A DNA stretch of 49,828 bases from Microcaldota archaeon. GTDB taxonomy: Archaea > Micrarchaeota > Micrarchaeia > Micrarchaeales > CABMGC01. The notes under the pieces are model-generated. The model made no database searches. It saw only the letters and a program-made list of their open reading frames with translations, and had not been told where the DNA came from. Every line of letters begins with the position of its first letter. The stretch's first letter is position 1. The stretch is taken from contig JAKATZ010000033.1 of assembly GCA_021827925.1 (NCBI GenBank), positions 1-49,828 on the forward strand, given 5' to 3'. The position numbers were made by a program, and so were the translations under genes. This document shows, piece after piece, positions 34,267 through 43,750 of the stretch.

Positions 34267-36504
34267 TCAGGCCCCGAAGGTAATATTGTCCATCCCGTAC
34301 TCAAGATACGCGTTTTCAGTGGTAGCATTCGGCGCATACATCCCTATTTCGTTGAAACCAGGCTGAAGACTTACGTTAAGAGCGTAGCTTCCCTGTGCTC
34401 CGGTCAGGGTTATCTGCCTTAGTGCTTCCTCATGCTGCCCGTAAATCATATACGTCTGAAGCACAAGCCCCGGATACGCAGTCATGGCATTCATTCTTAT
34501 CGTGATGTTCTGCTGTTTAGGCGAGTACACCATTATTCCTCTGGTGTTGTTGCCCCACCACATCGACGAGACCGTCTGGTTGCAAGTGCTGTAAGATCCC
34601 TGGCACAGGTAGTATCCCGGAAGCCATGTGCCTATCGTGTATGCAACAGTTGACTTTCCAACGGTAGAGAGCGCTCCCTCGGTGGAAAACACAGTAGTAT
34701 TTGCATCCTGGTATACTGGATTCCCGAAAATGCTGTTTAAGTACGTGAGCAGTAGTTGCTGTTCCTGCGGCGTGTAAGCGCCCCTGATCACGGATACGAA
34801 TCCCACATTGTATGTCGCAAGCCAGAAATCCGTCAGGTTGCTGTAATTCTCTCTTATAGGATATGGAAATACAAGTCCCTGTCCTCCTTCAAGATAGCTC
34901 GACGAAACGATAAGAGGTATCATGCTAAGGTAAAGCTGCTGGGTCGAGTTCATCCTTGTAGTGTAACCTCCAACTATCGGTTTTTTCATTGCAGTCTGGT
35001 AGTACATCGAGATTCCTGGATACAACATGTATCCATTCAATGGATTTGCAAGTGCGGGCAACATCAGCACGGAGAAATTTCCCTGAAGCCTTCCTAACTG
35101 CTGGTACGCCTTAGGTATGCTGGCATTGGTCATCAGGGTTGATGCAAAGCTTCCGGTAAGCGGCATCCCGTTATACTCTAGCAGAATCAGTGCAGATACT
35201 GCGACCGCGCAGTAGAACGCCTTCCTTTTGTCAAATTCCTTTGTCATAGCACTGAATCCGTATGCCGCAAGGACAGCGAGCGAAATTGTAACAAATACAT
35301 CGAATCTGCCCGGCTCGCGTATTATGTTGAAAATCGGAATATTCCTATACACCGAGTAAAGCGTTGGAACAGCTGAAACGTACGTGTATATTTGCACATA
35401 AGGTCCCAGGGAAAGAAGCACGAAAACGGCAAGGATGACAAGCCAGTAGCCAGTTGTCCTAAGCCTCTTCTCGTTTTTCATTTCGTAGTAAACTCCGAAG
35501 ACGGCCAGGGCAAGTACTGTGTATCCGATGTAAGACACCTTTTCTGATATGTCTGGCTCATACTGGTTACCCTGATAGGTAAGCCCGTAAAGCTGGTTGT
35601 AGTATCCCTTTGCTATGCTTGTGAACACTCCGTTGTAATAGCTAGGCAGGAAGAATGAGAGAAGGTTATCGCTGTACAGCATATTATTCGCAACACCTGA
35701 AAGCTGGTTGGCACCATGAAGCGCCGACGATGTGATGTTTGGTACGATCCATATAAGGAATGGGCTGCCTATCACTGCAACAGAGACCGCAAACACTCCT
35801 GCGTTTATGAAAAGACTCTTCTTCAGGAAACCCCTTCTCTCCCAGACTAGGAAGAGAAGCACCGTTACAAGTGCAAAAAACACCGCCATTATCCCCTGTT
35901 CTATATCTCCGAAGAAGGTCAGCAGAACGAATCCAAACCCGGCAAGGACCGCATAAGCCTTTCTATCCTCTCTCAGCATCAGTATGAAGAAAAGCACGAA
36001 AAGAGGTATGAACTCGATAAGAGTCCACTGCAGGTGCGAGTATCCTTGTGCTATGTGCATAGGGCTGAATGCATACACAAGCCCTGCTATAAAAGAAGCG
36101 TACCTGTTACTGGTGATGCGTTCCGCGAGCATGAACATGAAGATGCCTGATAGTGCAAAGCTTGTGAAGAAAAGAAAATTGTAGGCAAAAGGTATGCTCA
36201 CGGCCTGCAATGGTGCCGACAAGATGCCCGCCAGTGGTTCCATCGTCTGCGAAGCCAGGTCGGCGCCTATGGGATAAAGTATCATCGATGTGTGGTAAGG
36301 CGATTGGTACAGAGTGAAGATCGAGTATGGTACCCACCAGAGATTCCAGAGATTCTGGAACGCATCTCCGCCACCGCTCACTATGCTCGTGGTGATGTTT
36401 GCCGTGATGTTCCAGAACATCGCAAGCGATATCAGTAGATAAACTGCAAACACTGCGGCATACGCCTTTGCAACACCAGCATTCCAGTTTATTTTGAACT
36501 TCAT
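34267..36504 (-). CDS. Polytopic membrane glycosyltransferase-like protein (GT-C fold)
   Basis: This 745-residue protein has about a dozen membrane helices in its first 480 residues and a largely external C-terminal domain of about 265 residues. An acidic residue in the first external loop (SGGGDAFQNLWNLWW) fits the catalytic Asp position of GT-C transferases using polyprenyl-phosphate sugars. The fold class is inferred from topology; the exact reaction is unknown. It sits divergent from two flippases and a DPM1-like GT2, which would supply lipid-linked donors. The external domain contains many Tyr/Asn residues and several N-glycosylation sequons. Confidence 0.7.
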   Translation of the reverse strand: MKFKINWNAGVAKAYAAVFAVYLLISLAMFWNITANITTSIVSGGGDAFQNLWNLWWVPYSIFTLYQSPYHTSMILYPIGADLASQTMEPLAGILSAPLQAVSIPFAYNFLFFTSFALSGIFMFMLAERITSNRYASFIAGLVYAFSPMHIAQGYSHLQWTLIEFIPLFVLFFILMLREDRKAYAVLAGFGFVLLTFFGDIEQGIMAVFFALVTVLLFLVWERRGFLKKSLFINAGVFAVSVAVIGSPFLIWIVPNITSSALHGANQLSGVANNMLYSDNLLSFFLPSYYNGVFTSIAKGYYNQLYGLTYQGNQYEPDISEKVSYIGYTVLALAVFGVYYEMKNEKRLRTTGYWLVILAVFVLLSLGPYVQIYTYVSAVPTLYSVYRNIPIFNIIREPGRFDVFVTISLAVLAAYGFSAMTKEFDKRKAFYCAVAVSALILLEYNGMPLTGSFASTLMTNASIPKAYQQLGRLQGNFSVLMLPALANPLNGYMLYPGISMYYQTAMKKPIVGGYTTRMNSTQQLYLSMIPLIVSSSYLEGGQGLVFPYPIRENYSNLTDFWLATYNVGFVSVIRGAYTPQEQQLLLTYLNSIFGNPVYQDANTTVFSTEGALSTVGKSTVAYTIGTWLPGYYLCQGSYSTCNQTVSSMWWGNNTRGIMVYSPKQQNITIRMNAMTAYPGLVLQTYMIYGQHEEALRQITLTGAQGSYALNVSLQPGFNEIGMYAPNATTENAYLEYGMDNITFGA

Positions 36505-36615
36505 CGAAGCACTCTAAAACAAGCCCGTGCAAGGATCTTCAGACTTCATAAATATTACATGAAGAACCAATAAATACTCTTCTACGATAACTCTAATTGC
36601 CAAACCGGTATAAAA

Positions 36616-38205
36616 ATGGATAAGAATGAAGGAAGGATAGGCGAGCGAGGAGCCAGAGTGCTTTACTCTCTTGGCGCGGGACAGGTGGCAAGCGTGATGA
36701 TCACGATGGCCACATTTGTCATAATAACGAGGCTCCTAGGTCCATCTGATTACGGCGTTTATGTTTTCGCTTTCGGCTTTGCAACTCTCGTAGACGCTGT
36801 TGGAAACTTCGGCATAGGGACGTTTTTCAGTGCGAAGCTCGCCGAATATTCGTACAAAAATGATGCAAAAGGAGTAATGCGCACTATCTCATCAGGCTAT
36901 TCTCTACTATTCCCGCTCTCTCTTGGACTCACCATCCTGGCACTCGCAATAAGCCTGCTTCTCTCCGGATACCTTTTCCGCCCTCTCGGGATAAGCAGCA
37001 CTACGCTCGCAATAGCCTCGCTTATTATAATATTCTCTGTAGTGGCGAGCGCTTCCTACCATGCGCTCGTGGGCCTTTACAAAGGAGGCCTGGCTTCTGC
37101 ATCAAACATACTCGTGGATATTGTCCAGCTTTTTGCAAGTGCATCTCTACTGCTACTGGGTTTCGGGGTTAACGGCGCCCTGGCGGGGATGGTTATAGGT
37201 TATGCAATTGGCGCAACTGTATCGTTTCTTCTGGTTCTCAGGGAAGCATTCTCGTACGGAGGCATCTGGTCGCGCATGCCTACCCGCGGCGAACTGCGCA
37301 GAACAGCGCGCTACTTCTGGCCGCTCTCAATCAATAATTTCCTCAACAACGGCGTACTCAACTTCTCAATAATCTTCCTAGGTTATTTCATAACAAAAGC
37401 GTCGCTTGGGAATTACGGCGCCGCGTTGAAAGGGGTAAACCTTCTGGTGGTAGCCTACGGCACGATGAGCACAGTGCTGATATCGGTATTTTCCACCGCA
37501 AGATCTGCGAGGAGCAGGAAGAGCATCCCGGCAACGTACAACAAGATACTTAGATATTCCCTGGTGATAACGCTGCCTTTCATAGTGTATGTGGGCGCCT
37601 TCTCCAAGGCAGGTGTGTTCCTGCTCCTCTCAGGCAGGTATGCAATTGCGCCCCTCTACCTTACGCTTATGGCGGCGGGTCTCGCGATAAACCTGCTCGG
37701 ATTCTACATGAGCAGCCTTCTGGCATCAGGCGGGCGCACTCTCAGCATTCTCAAGTACAATCTCGCGTCAGCTGCGTTCCAGTTCGCATTTCTCCTCGCT
37801 CTCGTGCCTTTCTTAGGCGCCATGGGTGGCATACTGGCACTGTTCTTCATCGGGGGCATAGTCGAGGATATACTATTCATAAGGGGAGCAAGGAGGGTCT
37901 TCGGGATAACGTTTGAATACAAAAAGATTGCAATGGTCTTCATATGCAACGGCATACTCGCCATTGCAGTCTACCCTCTCCTTGTCTATGGCGGAACTGT
38001 AGCGCAGTTGATCCTAGGTGCCGCGCTTATCGCAATCCTTTACCCTCCGCTGCTGGCAGTCTCCGGAGCCATAAGCACTGCAGACATGGGCACAATATAC
38101 GACTCCACTTCCAAACTTCCCGCAGTTTCTGGACTAATAAAAGCATTTATCGGTTACACCGGAATATTCATCAGGAACCATCACAAAGGAGGGGCGCATG
38201 GCTGA
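36616..38205 (+). CDS. Polysaccharide/lipid-linked oligosaccharide flippase (Wzx/MOP type) 1
   Basis: This 529-residue protein has about 14 hydrophobic segments and the start pattern of polysaccharide biosynthesis (RfbX/Wzx) flippases: ARVLYSLGAGQVASV, then ARLLGPSDYGVY-like RLLGPSDYGVYVFAF. Such proteins move lipid-linked sugars from the cytoplasm to the outer face. A TATA-like accaataaatac lies about 45 nt upstream. Its stop overlaps the ATG of the next, homologous flippase by 8 nt. Together they look like a tandem duplication with coupled translation. Confidence 0.85.
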   Translation: MDKNEGRIGERGARVLYSLGAGQVASVMITMATFVIITRLLGPSDYGVYVFAFGFATLVDAVGNFGIGTFFSAKLAEYSYKNDAKGVMRTISSGYSLLFPLSLGLTILALAISLLLSGYLFRPLGISSTTLAIASLIIIFSVVASASYHALVGLYKGGLASASNILVDIVQLFASASLLLLGFGVNGALAGMVIGYAIGATVSFLLVLREAFSYGGIWSRMPTRGELRRTARYFWPLSINNFLNNGVLNFSIIFLGYFITKASLGNYGAALKGVNLLVVAYGTMSTVLISVFSTARSARSRKSIPATYNKILRYSLVITLPFIVYVGAFSKAGVFLLLSGRYAIAPLYLTLMAAGLAINLLGFYMSSLLASGGRTLSILKYNLASAAFQFAFLLALVPFLGAMGGILALFFIGGIVEDILFIRGARRVFGITFEYKKIAMVFICNGILAIAVYPLLVYGGTVAQLILGAALIAILYPPLLAVSGAISTADMGTIYDSTSKLPAVSGLIKAFIGYTGIFIRNHHKGGAHG

Positions 38206-39769
38206 GATAGGGGGCAGCATAACCGCAACGGAGCTTGGCGCGAGGACCGCAAAGGCAGCATCATTCCTGGTATTCGGAAGGGTATTGTCAGGGCTGGTCG
38301 CTGTCGTTATGTTTGTTGCCATAGCACGGCTGCTCCAGCCGGAGGGATACGGTCTGTATACTCTTGCCATTGCAGTCTCTGGATTTGTGGGATCGTTTGC
38401 AATACCAAGCCTGGGGGTATATTTCAACAGGAATATCCCTCTCAATCTTGCGAAGAAAAAAAAGCACACAATACGCGTTGCAGTGGGAGACGGCATACTT
38501 CTCATACTCGCTGCGACTGCCGTTCTCGCAGCGATAGGCGCGCTGCTTGCAGCGCCGATATCCAAAATGGTATTCGGCGGAATGCATCTCTTCCTGCTTG
38601 ACGTGGCATTTCTCTACGTCATCTCAAGCTCTGTTTACATGTTCTTCTATTCTGTTCTGCTAAGCTTTGGGAAAGGGGAATACGTGTCCGCTATGCAGCT
38701 TACAAACTCCATATTCCAAGGAGCAACAAGCATAGGGCTGATACTTCTGGGCTTCGGCGCATTGGGCGCGGCTTCCGGGATGGTCCTGGGTTCTATAGCC
38801 GCTTCGATTGTTGGAATTGTCTGCCTTCGCTCGCAAGGCGGTGCGTCGTTCCGCATAGACGGCATGCGTGAACGCATGCGGGAAATGCTTGCCTTCACAC
38901 TCCCTCTTGCAGCATCCGGGATAATGGGCAGTGCAATAAGCAATTTCTCAGTGATACTTCTCGGCCTGCTTATAGTGCCTGTATCACTTATAGGTCAGTA
39001 CGGCGTGGCCTCAAGGATAAGCGTACTTGTAGACATAATAAGCGGATCACTGACCATCTTCTTGATACCTATGTTTACTACGGCATTGCACGGCAAAAAG
39101 ACAAAAGGGAGGCTGTCTCAGCTCTATTCATACTCCCTTTATTACGGGGCATTGTTCACGCTCCCGATGATCGCGTACATCTCCATACTGTCTAAGTACC
39201 TTGTCGAAGGGGTATTCACCCTTGCTTACAAGAACGTCATCGTGTACATGCCGCTTGTAAGCATAGGCCTTTTCATCGGGATAGCCTGGAGCTATGCATA
39301 CTCATTGGTTGTGAGCATGGGCGATACACGGCAGGTCCTGAAATATTCTATGATAACTTCTGCTGCCGAGATGGTCTCCCTTTTCCTGCTGACCCCGATA
39401 CTACATGTCATGGGTGTGATAATCTCTTTGCTATACGTGGGAAATATAGCCTCTCTCCTGTTATATCTGCATCGTATACGCGGCACAGGCATAAGATCAT
39501 CAAACAGACAGTTCCCGCGGTTAGTCATATCCTCCATACTTCTCTCCGTTGCAATGCTTCCAATCCTCGCGTCAAATACCCGCCCTCCGGCCGCTCTGCT
39601 TCTCGGAGCCGCAGAAGTTTTCTCCATATATCCCATCCTCGTCGGGATAACCGGCGCGATAAGCCGCCAGGAGATATCCACGCTGCGTGCCATGGTCAGC
39701 GGGATACCAATAGCTGGGGTTGCAATACTGCCTTTCCTCTCATACGCGCGCATATTCTGCAGGAGATAA
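38198..39769 (+). CDS. Wzx/MOP-type flippase 2, tandem paralogue
   Basis: This 523-residue polytopic protein shares the N-terminal pattern of its upstream neighbour: ARTAKAASFLVFGRV, then RLLQPEGYGLYTLAI. It has about 14 membrane segments. The two may have different substrates, for example sulfated and plain glycans, but this is inference. Its ATG lies within the 3' end of flippase 1. The DPM1-like GT2 gene begins 1 nt after its stop, so the three genes form a tight operon. Confidence 0.85.
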   Translation: MAEIGGSITATELGARTAKAASFLVFGRVLSGLVAVVMFVAIARLLQPEGYGLYTLAIAVSGFVGSFAIPSLGVYFNRNIPLNLAKKKKHTIRVAVGDGILLILAATAVLAAIGALLAAPISKMVFGGMHLFLLDVAFLYVISSSVYMFFYSVLLSFGKGEYVSAMQLTNSIFQGATSIGLILLGFGALGAASGMVLGSIAASIVGIVCLRSQGGASFRIDGMRERMREMLAFTLPLAASGIMGSAISNFSVILLGLLIVPVSLIGQYGVASRISVLVDIISGSLTIFLIPMFTTALHGKKTKGRLSQLYSYSLYYGALFTLPMIAYISILSKYLVEGVFTLAYKNVIVYMPLVSIGLFIGIAWSYAYSLVVSMGDTRQVLKYSMITSAAEMVSLFLLTPILHVMGVIISLLYVGNIASLLLYLHRIRGTGIRSSNRQFPRLVISSILLSVAMLPILASNTRPPAALLLGAAEVFSIYPILVGITGAISRQEISTLRAMVSGIPIAGVAILPFLSYARIFCRR

Positions 39770-39770
39770 A

Positions 39771-40472
39771 ATGTACGATGACATTACCGTAATACTGCCG
39801 ACCCTAAACGAAGCGCGTTCACTGCCCATTCTCGCAGGATACCTGCTGCGGAAATACCCTGGAATCAGGGTGATCGTCGTTGACGACGGATCTTCTGACG
39901 GAACGAGGCGCAAAGCCATGGCTATGGCAAAAAGGAACAAAAGCCTCAGGTTCTACGACAGGAAGAGGTACGGTCTAGAAAAAGGCCTTACCAACAGCAT
40001 AATTTATGGCATATCCAAGAGCAGAACGCGATTTGTAATAGCGATGGACGCTGACCTGCAGCATCCCCCCGAGCTTATACCAAAGATCGTGGACAGCTTG
40101 CGCAGTGGATGCGAGATAGCTGTTGCATGCAGAAGTACTGTAGTCGGATGGGAGCTTTACCGGAAGATCGTTTCAAAGATCCTGATTTCCATAGGATATG
40201 CGGTGCTGATAATGCGCGGCAGCGCAAGGTGTGATGACATATTCTCCGGATTTTTCGGCACAAAGCGCAGCCTCTTTATTAAGGAGCAAAGGCTTCGCGG
40301 CGCCGCGTTCATAGGCCCGGGTTACAAGGTCCTTTTCGATCTTCTCAAACAGCTGCCCGCAGGAAGCGTAAAGACATGCAGCATACCCTACGTCTTCCAT
40401 GGCAGAAAGTACGGCAAGTCAAAGGCAGGAGCGACACAGGCATTCTTCCTTTTAAAGTCTTTCCTTAGCTAG
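39771..40472 (+). CDS. GT2 glycosyltransferase, dolichol-phosphate-mannose-synthase-like
   Basis: This 233-residue GT-A enzyme opens ITVILPTLNEARSL and has the DDGSSDGT nucleotide-binding motif and DADLQHPPE (DxD) metal site, as in DPM1. It probably loads a sugar onto polyprenyl phosphate at the inner face, producing donors for GT-C enzymes. It lacks the C-terminal membrane domain of many relatives, apart from a hydrophobic patch near residue 140. An aggag Shine-Dalgarno sits 5 nt before ATG 39771. The track start at 39720 is inside flippase 2. Its 3' end overlaps pyrG by 21 nt on the other strand. Confidence 0.88.
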   Translation: MYDDITVILPTLNEARSLPILAGYLLRKYPGIRVIVVDDGSSDGTRRKAMAMAKRNKSLRFYDRKRYGLEKGLTNSIIYGISKSRTRFVIAMDADLQHPPELIPKIVDSLRSGCEIAVACRSTVVGWELYRKIVSKILISIGYAVLIMRGSARCDDIFSGFFGTKRSLFIKEQRLRGAAFIGPGYKVLFDLLKQLPAGSVKTCSIPYVFHGRKYGKSKAGATQAFFLLKSFLS

Positions 40473-42062
40473 CTTCTTCGCAGCACGTACAAAGCTTACG
40501 AAAGGCGGAGAGGGATCCTCAAGCCTCGACCTGAGTTCCGGATGCGACTGTGTTGCAATGCCGAACGAGTCCTTCCATTCTACAAACTCAACGAGCTTCC
40601 CGTCTGTGGTCGTACCGCTGATCACCAGCCCCTTGTCTTCGAGCGCCTTCCTGTAGGCGTTGTTGAACTCGTACCGGTGCCTGTGCCTCTCGGCTATGCT
40701 CTCCCTGCCGTACGCGACGTACGCCTGCGTGCCCTCAGAGAGTCTGCACTTCCATAGCCCGAGCCTCATCGTACCTCCCTTCTTATCGACCCCCCTCTGC
40801 GATTTCAGCAAGTCTATCACCTTGTATCTTGAACCTCCGTTGAATTCCGAGGAGTCAGCGTTCTTCATGCCAGCAATGTTCCTCGAATACTCAACGACCA
40901 TCAGCTGCATGCCAAGGCAAATCCCAAGGTACGGCACCTTGTTCTCCCTCGCATACCTTATCGCGTTCACCATGCCCTCTATCCCTCTCTTTCCGAAGCC
41001 TCCAGGCACAAGTATGCCATCCACATCTTCAAGCTTTTTACCCGTATCCCCTTTCTCCAGAGTGTCAGATTCTATCCATTTCACATCTATTCTCGAGTCG
41101 AGTGCCGCGCCGGCGTGTATCAGCGCCTCTTTCACGCTTGCATAAGAGTCTCTGAGGTCAGTGTATTTGCCTACTATCGCGATCCTTGTGGAGGACCCTG
41201 GCTTTATAACCTTCTCCACCTTCTTAGACCATGAAGCCATCTTGCTCTTGTTCGCCTTCCTTCCCTTCAGTCCCATGGCATTTAGAAGCATCCTGTCAAA
41301 GCCCTGCTTCATGAAATGAAGTGGCAGCTTGTATATGGTTTCCTGATCCGAATCGTCTATCACGCGCTCCTTGCTTATGTTCGCAAAGAGGGCCAGTTTC
41401 TCCTTTGTTTTCTCTTCCAGCTTCCTGCTGCTTCGACATATCACAAAATCCGGTCTTATGCCAGATTGCAGCATAGATCTGAAACCCAGCTGAGCGGGCT
41501 TCGTCTTCTGTTCTCCTACAACGTCAAGCTGTGGCGAATAAGTAAGGTTTATGAAAATCACCTCGTGCCTGAGTGCGAACTGCCTCATCGCTTCTATGAA
41601 GTAGCTGTTCTCTATGTCTCCCACGGTCCCGCCGACCTCAATCACGAGTACGTCTGTCTTCTTCTCCTCGGCTACCTTCTCAACCATCCTTATCGCCTCG
41701 TTTGTCAGATGCGGTATTATCTGTACGTCCTCCCCGAGAAAGCCGCCCTTCCTTTCCTTCGTTATCACTTCCTCAAACAGCTTCCCGCCTGTTATGGATA
41801 GGTCTCCGGTGAGGTTCTTGTTGAGGAACCTCTCGTATATTCCGAAGTCCATGTCAACCTCGCTCCTATCGTCAAGCACAAACACTTCCCCATGCCTGTA
41901 CGGATTCATGGTCCCGCAGTCGTAATTCAGGTAACCGTCGAATTTAACCGGCATTGCATTGTAATCGTAGAAATCAAGGATCTTAAGTATGGAGGAGGTC
42001 ACGACTCCTTTTCCCAGGCCGCTCATCAAGGAGCCCAGTATCACGATATATTTTGATTGCAT
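40452..42062 (-). CDS. pyrG: CTP synthase
   Basis: This 536-residue enzyme makes CTP from UTP, ATP and glutamine. The synthetase domain starts YIVILGSLMSGLGKG, a P-loop-like signature, with MNPYRHGEVFVLDDRSEVDMD following. The glutaminase domain has the nucleophile in YLGICLGMQ and the His/Glu pair in SHPE. The track ATG at 42080 adds six residues. ATG 42062 is better because aatttaaatat at 42082-42092 then lies about 25 nt upstream, giving a leaderless mRNA. Confidence 0.96.
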   Translation of the reverse strand: MQSKYIVILGSLMSGLGKGVVTSSILKILDFYDYNAMPVKFDGYLNYDCGTMNPYRHGEVFVLDDRSEVDMDFGIYERFLNKNLTGDLSITGGKLFEEVITKERKGGFLGEDVQIIPHLTNEAIRMVEKVAEEKKTDVLVIEVGGTVGDIENSYFIEAMRQFALRHEVIFINLTYSPQLDVVGEQKTKPAQLGFRSMLQSGIRPDFVICRSSRKLEEKTKEKLALFANISKERVIDDSDQETIYKLPLHFMKQGFDRMLLNAMGLKGRKANKSKMASWSKKVEKVIKPGSSTRIAIVGKYTDLRDSYASVKEALIHAGAALDSRIDVKWIESDTLEKGDTGKKLEDVDGILVPGGFGKRGIEGMVNAIRYARENKVPYLGICLGMQLMVVEYSRNIAGMKNADSSEFNGGSRYKVIDLLKSQRGVDKKGGTMRLGLWKCRLSEGTQAYVAYGRESIAERHRHRYEFNNAYRKALEDKGLVISGTTTDGKLVEFVEWKDSFGIATQSHPELRSRLEDPSPPFVSFVRAAKKLAKERL

Positions 42063-42081
42063 ATCTCTATTCTTCTGCATA

Positions 42082-42092
42082 TATTTAAATTT
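42082..42092 (-). promoter_or_regulatory. TATA box of pyrG
   Basis: The minus strand aatttaaatat is centred 25 nt before ATG 42062. It overlaps the alternative start at 42080, which favours the inner ATG. Confidence 0.6.
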
Positions 42093-42186
42093 GCTTTGGG
42101 GCGGTCAACAACTGTAAATAAAGGCAAAGACATTTCCGAAAAATTCTATTAACCTTTGCTTGCAATATTTAATTCCCGATGATACC

Positions 42187-42708
42187 ATGCACTTGGAAGC
42201 TGGCGCAGAGTCGCCCAAGAAAGTGAACGCATTCATAGAGATACCGAAGGGCAGCAACATAAAGTACGAGTATGATGAAAAGTCAGGCTTCATGAGGGTA
42301 GACAGGATACTGCACACTTCGATGGTGTATCCTTACAACTATGGGTTCATACCTGGGACGCTTGGCGAGGACGGAGATCCACTCGACATAATGGTCATAA
42401 GCTCCGCATCATTCGTGCCAAACAGCGTGATAGTTGCCAGGCCGATAGGCTTGCTGCTCATGAAAGACGAGGAGGGCATCGATACAAAGATAATGGCCGT
42501 GCCTCTGCCTAAAGTCGATCCCGCATTCAAGGACGTCTCTGGAATGGACGGCATCAACGAGAGCACGAAGAGCATGATATCGCACTTTTTCTCATATTAC
42601 AAGAGTATTGAGCCCGGCAAGTGGGCCGAGGTAAGCGGCTGGGAGGGTGCAGAGAAGGCATACGAGCATATAGAAAAAGCCCAGTCAAAGGCGTTGCACA
42701 AAGGCTAA
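42187..42708 (+). CDS. ppa: Inorganic pyrophosphatase, soluble family I
   Basis: This 173-residue enzyme hydrolyses pyrophosphate, pulling biosynthetic reactions forward. The family signature EDGDPLD is at 61-67 with all three metal-binding aspartates. The KYEYDEKSG, VYPYNYGFIPGT and KVDPAF stretches are typical. The track begins at TTG 42160. ATG 42187 (MHLEAGAESP) is the natural start, with a TATA-like ttctattaacc about 40 nt before it. It is convergent with the NFACT-R gene, 39 nt away. Confidence 0.95.
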   Translation: MHLEAGAESPKKVNAFIEIPKGSNIKYEYDEKSGFMRVDRILHTSMVYPYNYGFIPGTLGEDGDPLDIMVISSASFVPNSVIVARPIGLLLMKDEEGIDTKIMAVPLPKVDPAFKDVSGMDGINESTKSMISHFFSYYKSIEPGKWAEVSGWEGAEKAYEHIEKAQSKALHKG

Positions 42709-42747
42709 ACACGAAGTATTCAGGAATCTTTGCCGGTATCAAAGGCA

Positions 42748-43512
42748 TCAAGCCTTCTTTACCAGAAACGTGCCTGCGGGAAGATGTTGCATTATGTAAT
42801 CTATGTCATGATATGGAAGAATGCCTGATATGGCCTTAGCAGCATCGGACTTTTTTGACCTTCCTATAGCTATAACAGCGCGCTCCTTCACCTTCAATCT
42901 TTCAGAAGTGATGAATGGAGCTATCATAATCTTGCCTTCATGCATGAACGCAGCGAGTTTAAGCTGCACGTTCTTGTGCCACTCCCTCTCTCCCTCAAGA
43001 AGGAAACTGCCCGTGGAAAGCGATCCTTTTCCGGTAGATTTCGTGACCTGCTTCCTTCTCATTGCATACACGTCAACTGCAGTCTGGGCGTTTTCCCATG
43101 CCCTTGAGAAAGACGCGGCGAACTGCGCAGCCTCATCCCGCGCCTCGCTTGACGAATTCCCTCCGTCCTTAAGTATCACAACAGAGGCTCCGAAAACGTC
43201 GGCGTGGAAGAAAAGATCATTATCATCGAAGTATTTTGAGTTCAGCTCCTCGTTTTGCACCGCGCTCCTGCCACCTACTGCAAGCATGCCCTCGCTTGTG
43301 AAGAACCAGTTGAATCTTTCATACCACTCCTTCTTTATATTCCTAATCTGCCTTTTTGCCTCCCCCTCTTCATCAAGCTCCCCCAGCCTGCCTTCAAGCT
43401 CCTCTGCCGCTGCATCTGCACCAGCTGCCTTCCTTTCGGCCCTCTTCGATCGTGAGAAATACTCTTCCGCGTTTTCCTGAGCTGATTTAGTAAAGTCTAT
43501 CTCGATCTCCAT
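42748..43512 (-). CDS. NFACT-R (DUF814) protein lacking the NFACT-N half
   Basis: This 254-residue protein has an Ala/Glu-rich coiled coil (about 15-60). A domain closely resembling the C-terminal part of RqcH/NEMF follows: KEWYERFNWFFTSEGMLAVGGR, NDLFFHADVFGASVVILK and later TGSFLLEG. RqcH/NEMF proteins are usually about 600 or more residues, with NFACT-N and helix-hairpin-helix domains before this point, and rescue stalled large subunits by C-terminal tailing. Only the coiled-coil and NFACT-R parts are here, and no missing half is seen nearby. It follows secE by 24 nt. Confidence 0.82.
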   Translation of the reverse strand: MEIEIDFTKSAQENAEEYFSRSKRAERKAAGADAAAEELEGRLGELDEEGEAKRQIRNIKKEWYERFNWFFTSEGMLAVGGRSAVQNEELNSKYFDDNDLFFHADVFGASVVILKDGGNSSSEARDEAAQFAASFSRAWENAQTAVDVYAMRRKQVTKSTGKGSLSTGSFLLEGEREWHKNVQLKLAAFMHEGKIMIAPFITSERLKVKERAVIAIGRSKKSDAAKAISGILPYHDIDYIMQHLPAGTFLVKKA

Positions 43513-43536
43513 CCTTAATTACACTCGGAGTTTACT

Positions 43537-43725
43537 TCATGTCGTGGTTATGAGGCCCACGATCTCAAAGATAATGAACGCAAGCAAGCCGAGCACAATG
43601 GTGCCAAGAAGCACCACCTTGAGGGTCCTGCTGAATGTGCTTACGTCTGGCTTGTAGCTCACGCTCAGAACGTGCTTTGAATCAGAGTAAAAAAGCCTGA
43701 GCTTCTTTGCCATGTTCAAGTCCAT
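43537..43725 (-). CDS. secE: SecE/Sec61-gamma translocase subunit
   Basis: This 62-residue protein has an amphipathic N-terminal region (KLRLFYSDSKHVLSVSYKP) and one C-terminal membrane helix (about 36-58), the architecture of SecE/Sec61 gamma. The KPD...F stretch before the helix is characteristic. ATG 43725 is supported by a TATA box (tatataaaca at 43751-43760) about 28 nt upstream; ATG 43713 is possible. In many archaea secE lies near ftsZ, as here. Confidence 0.87.
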   Translation of the reverse strand: MDLNMAKKLRLFYSDSKHVLSVSYKPDVSTFSRTLKVVLLGTIVLGLLAFIIFEIVGLITTT

Positions 43726-43750
43726 AAAATCAAATCATTATCGTATAGGT

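Noticed and set aside
42821-43480. 219-codon plus-strand ORF opposite the NFACT-R gene
   Set aside because: The minus strand encodes clear NFACT-R motifs; the plus frame is Ser-rich shadow sequence.
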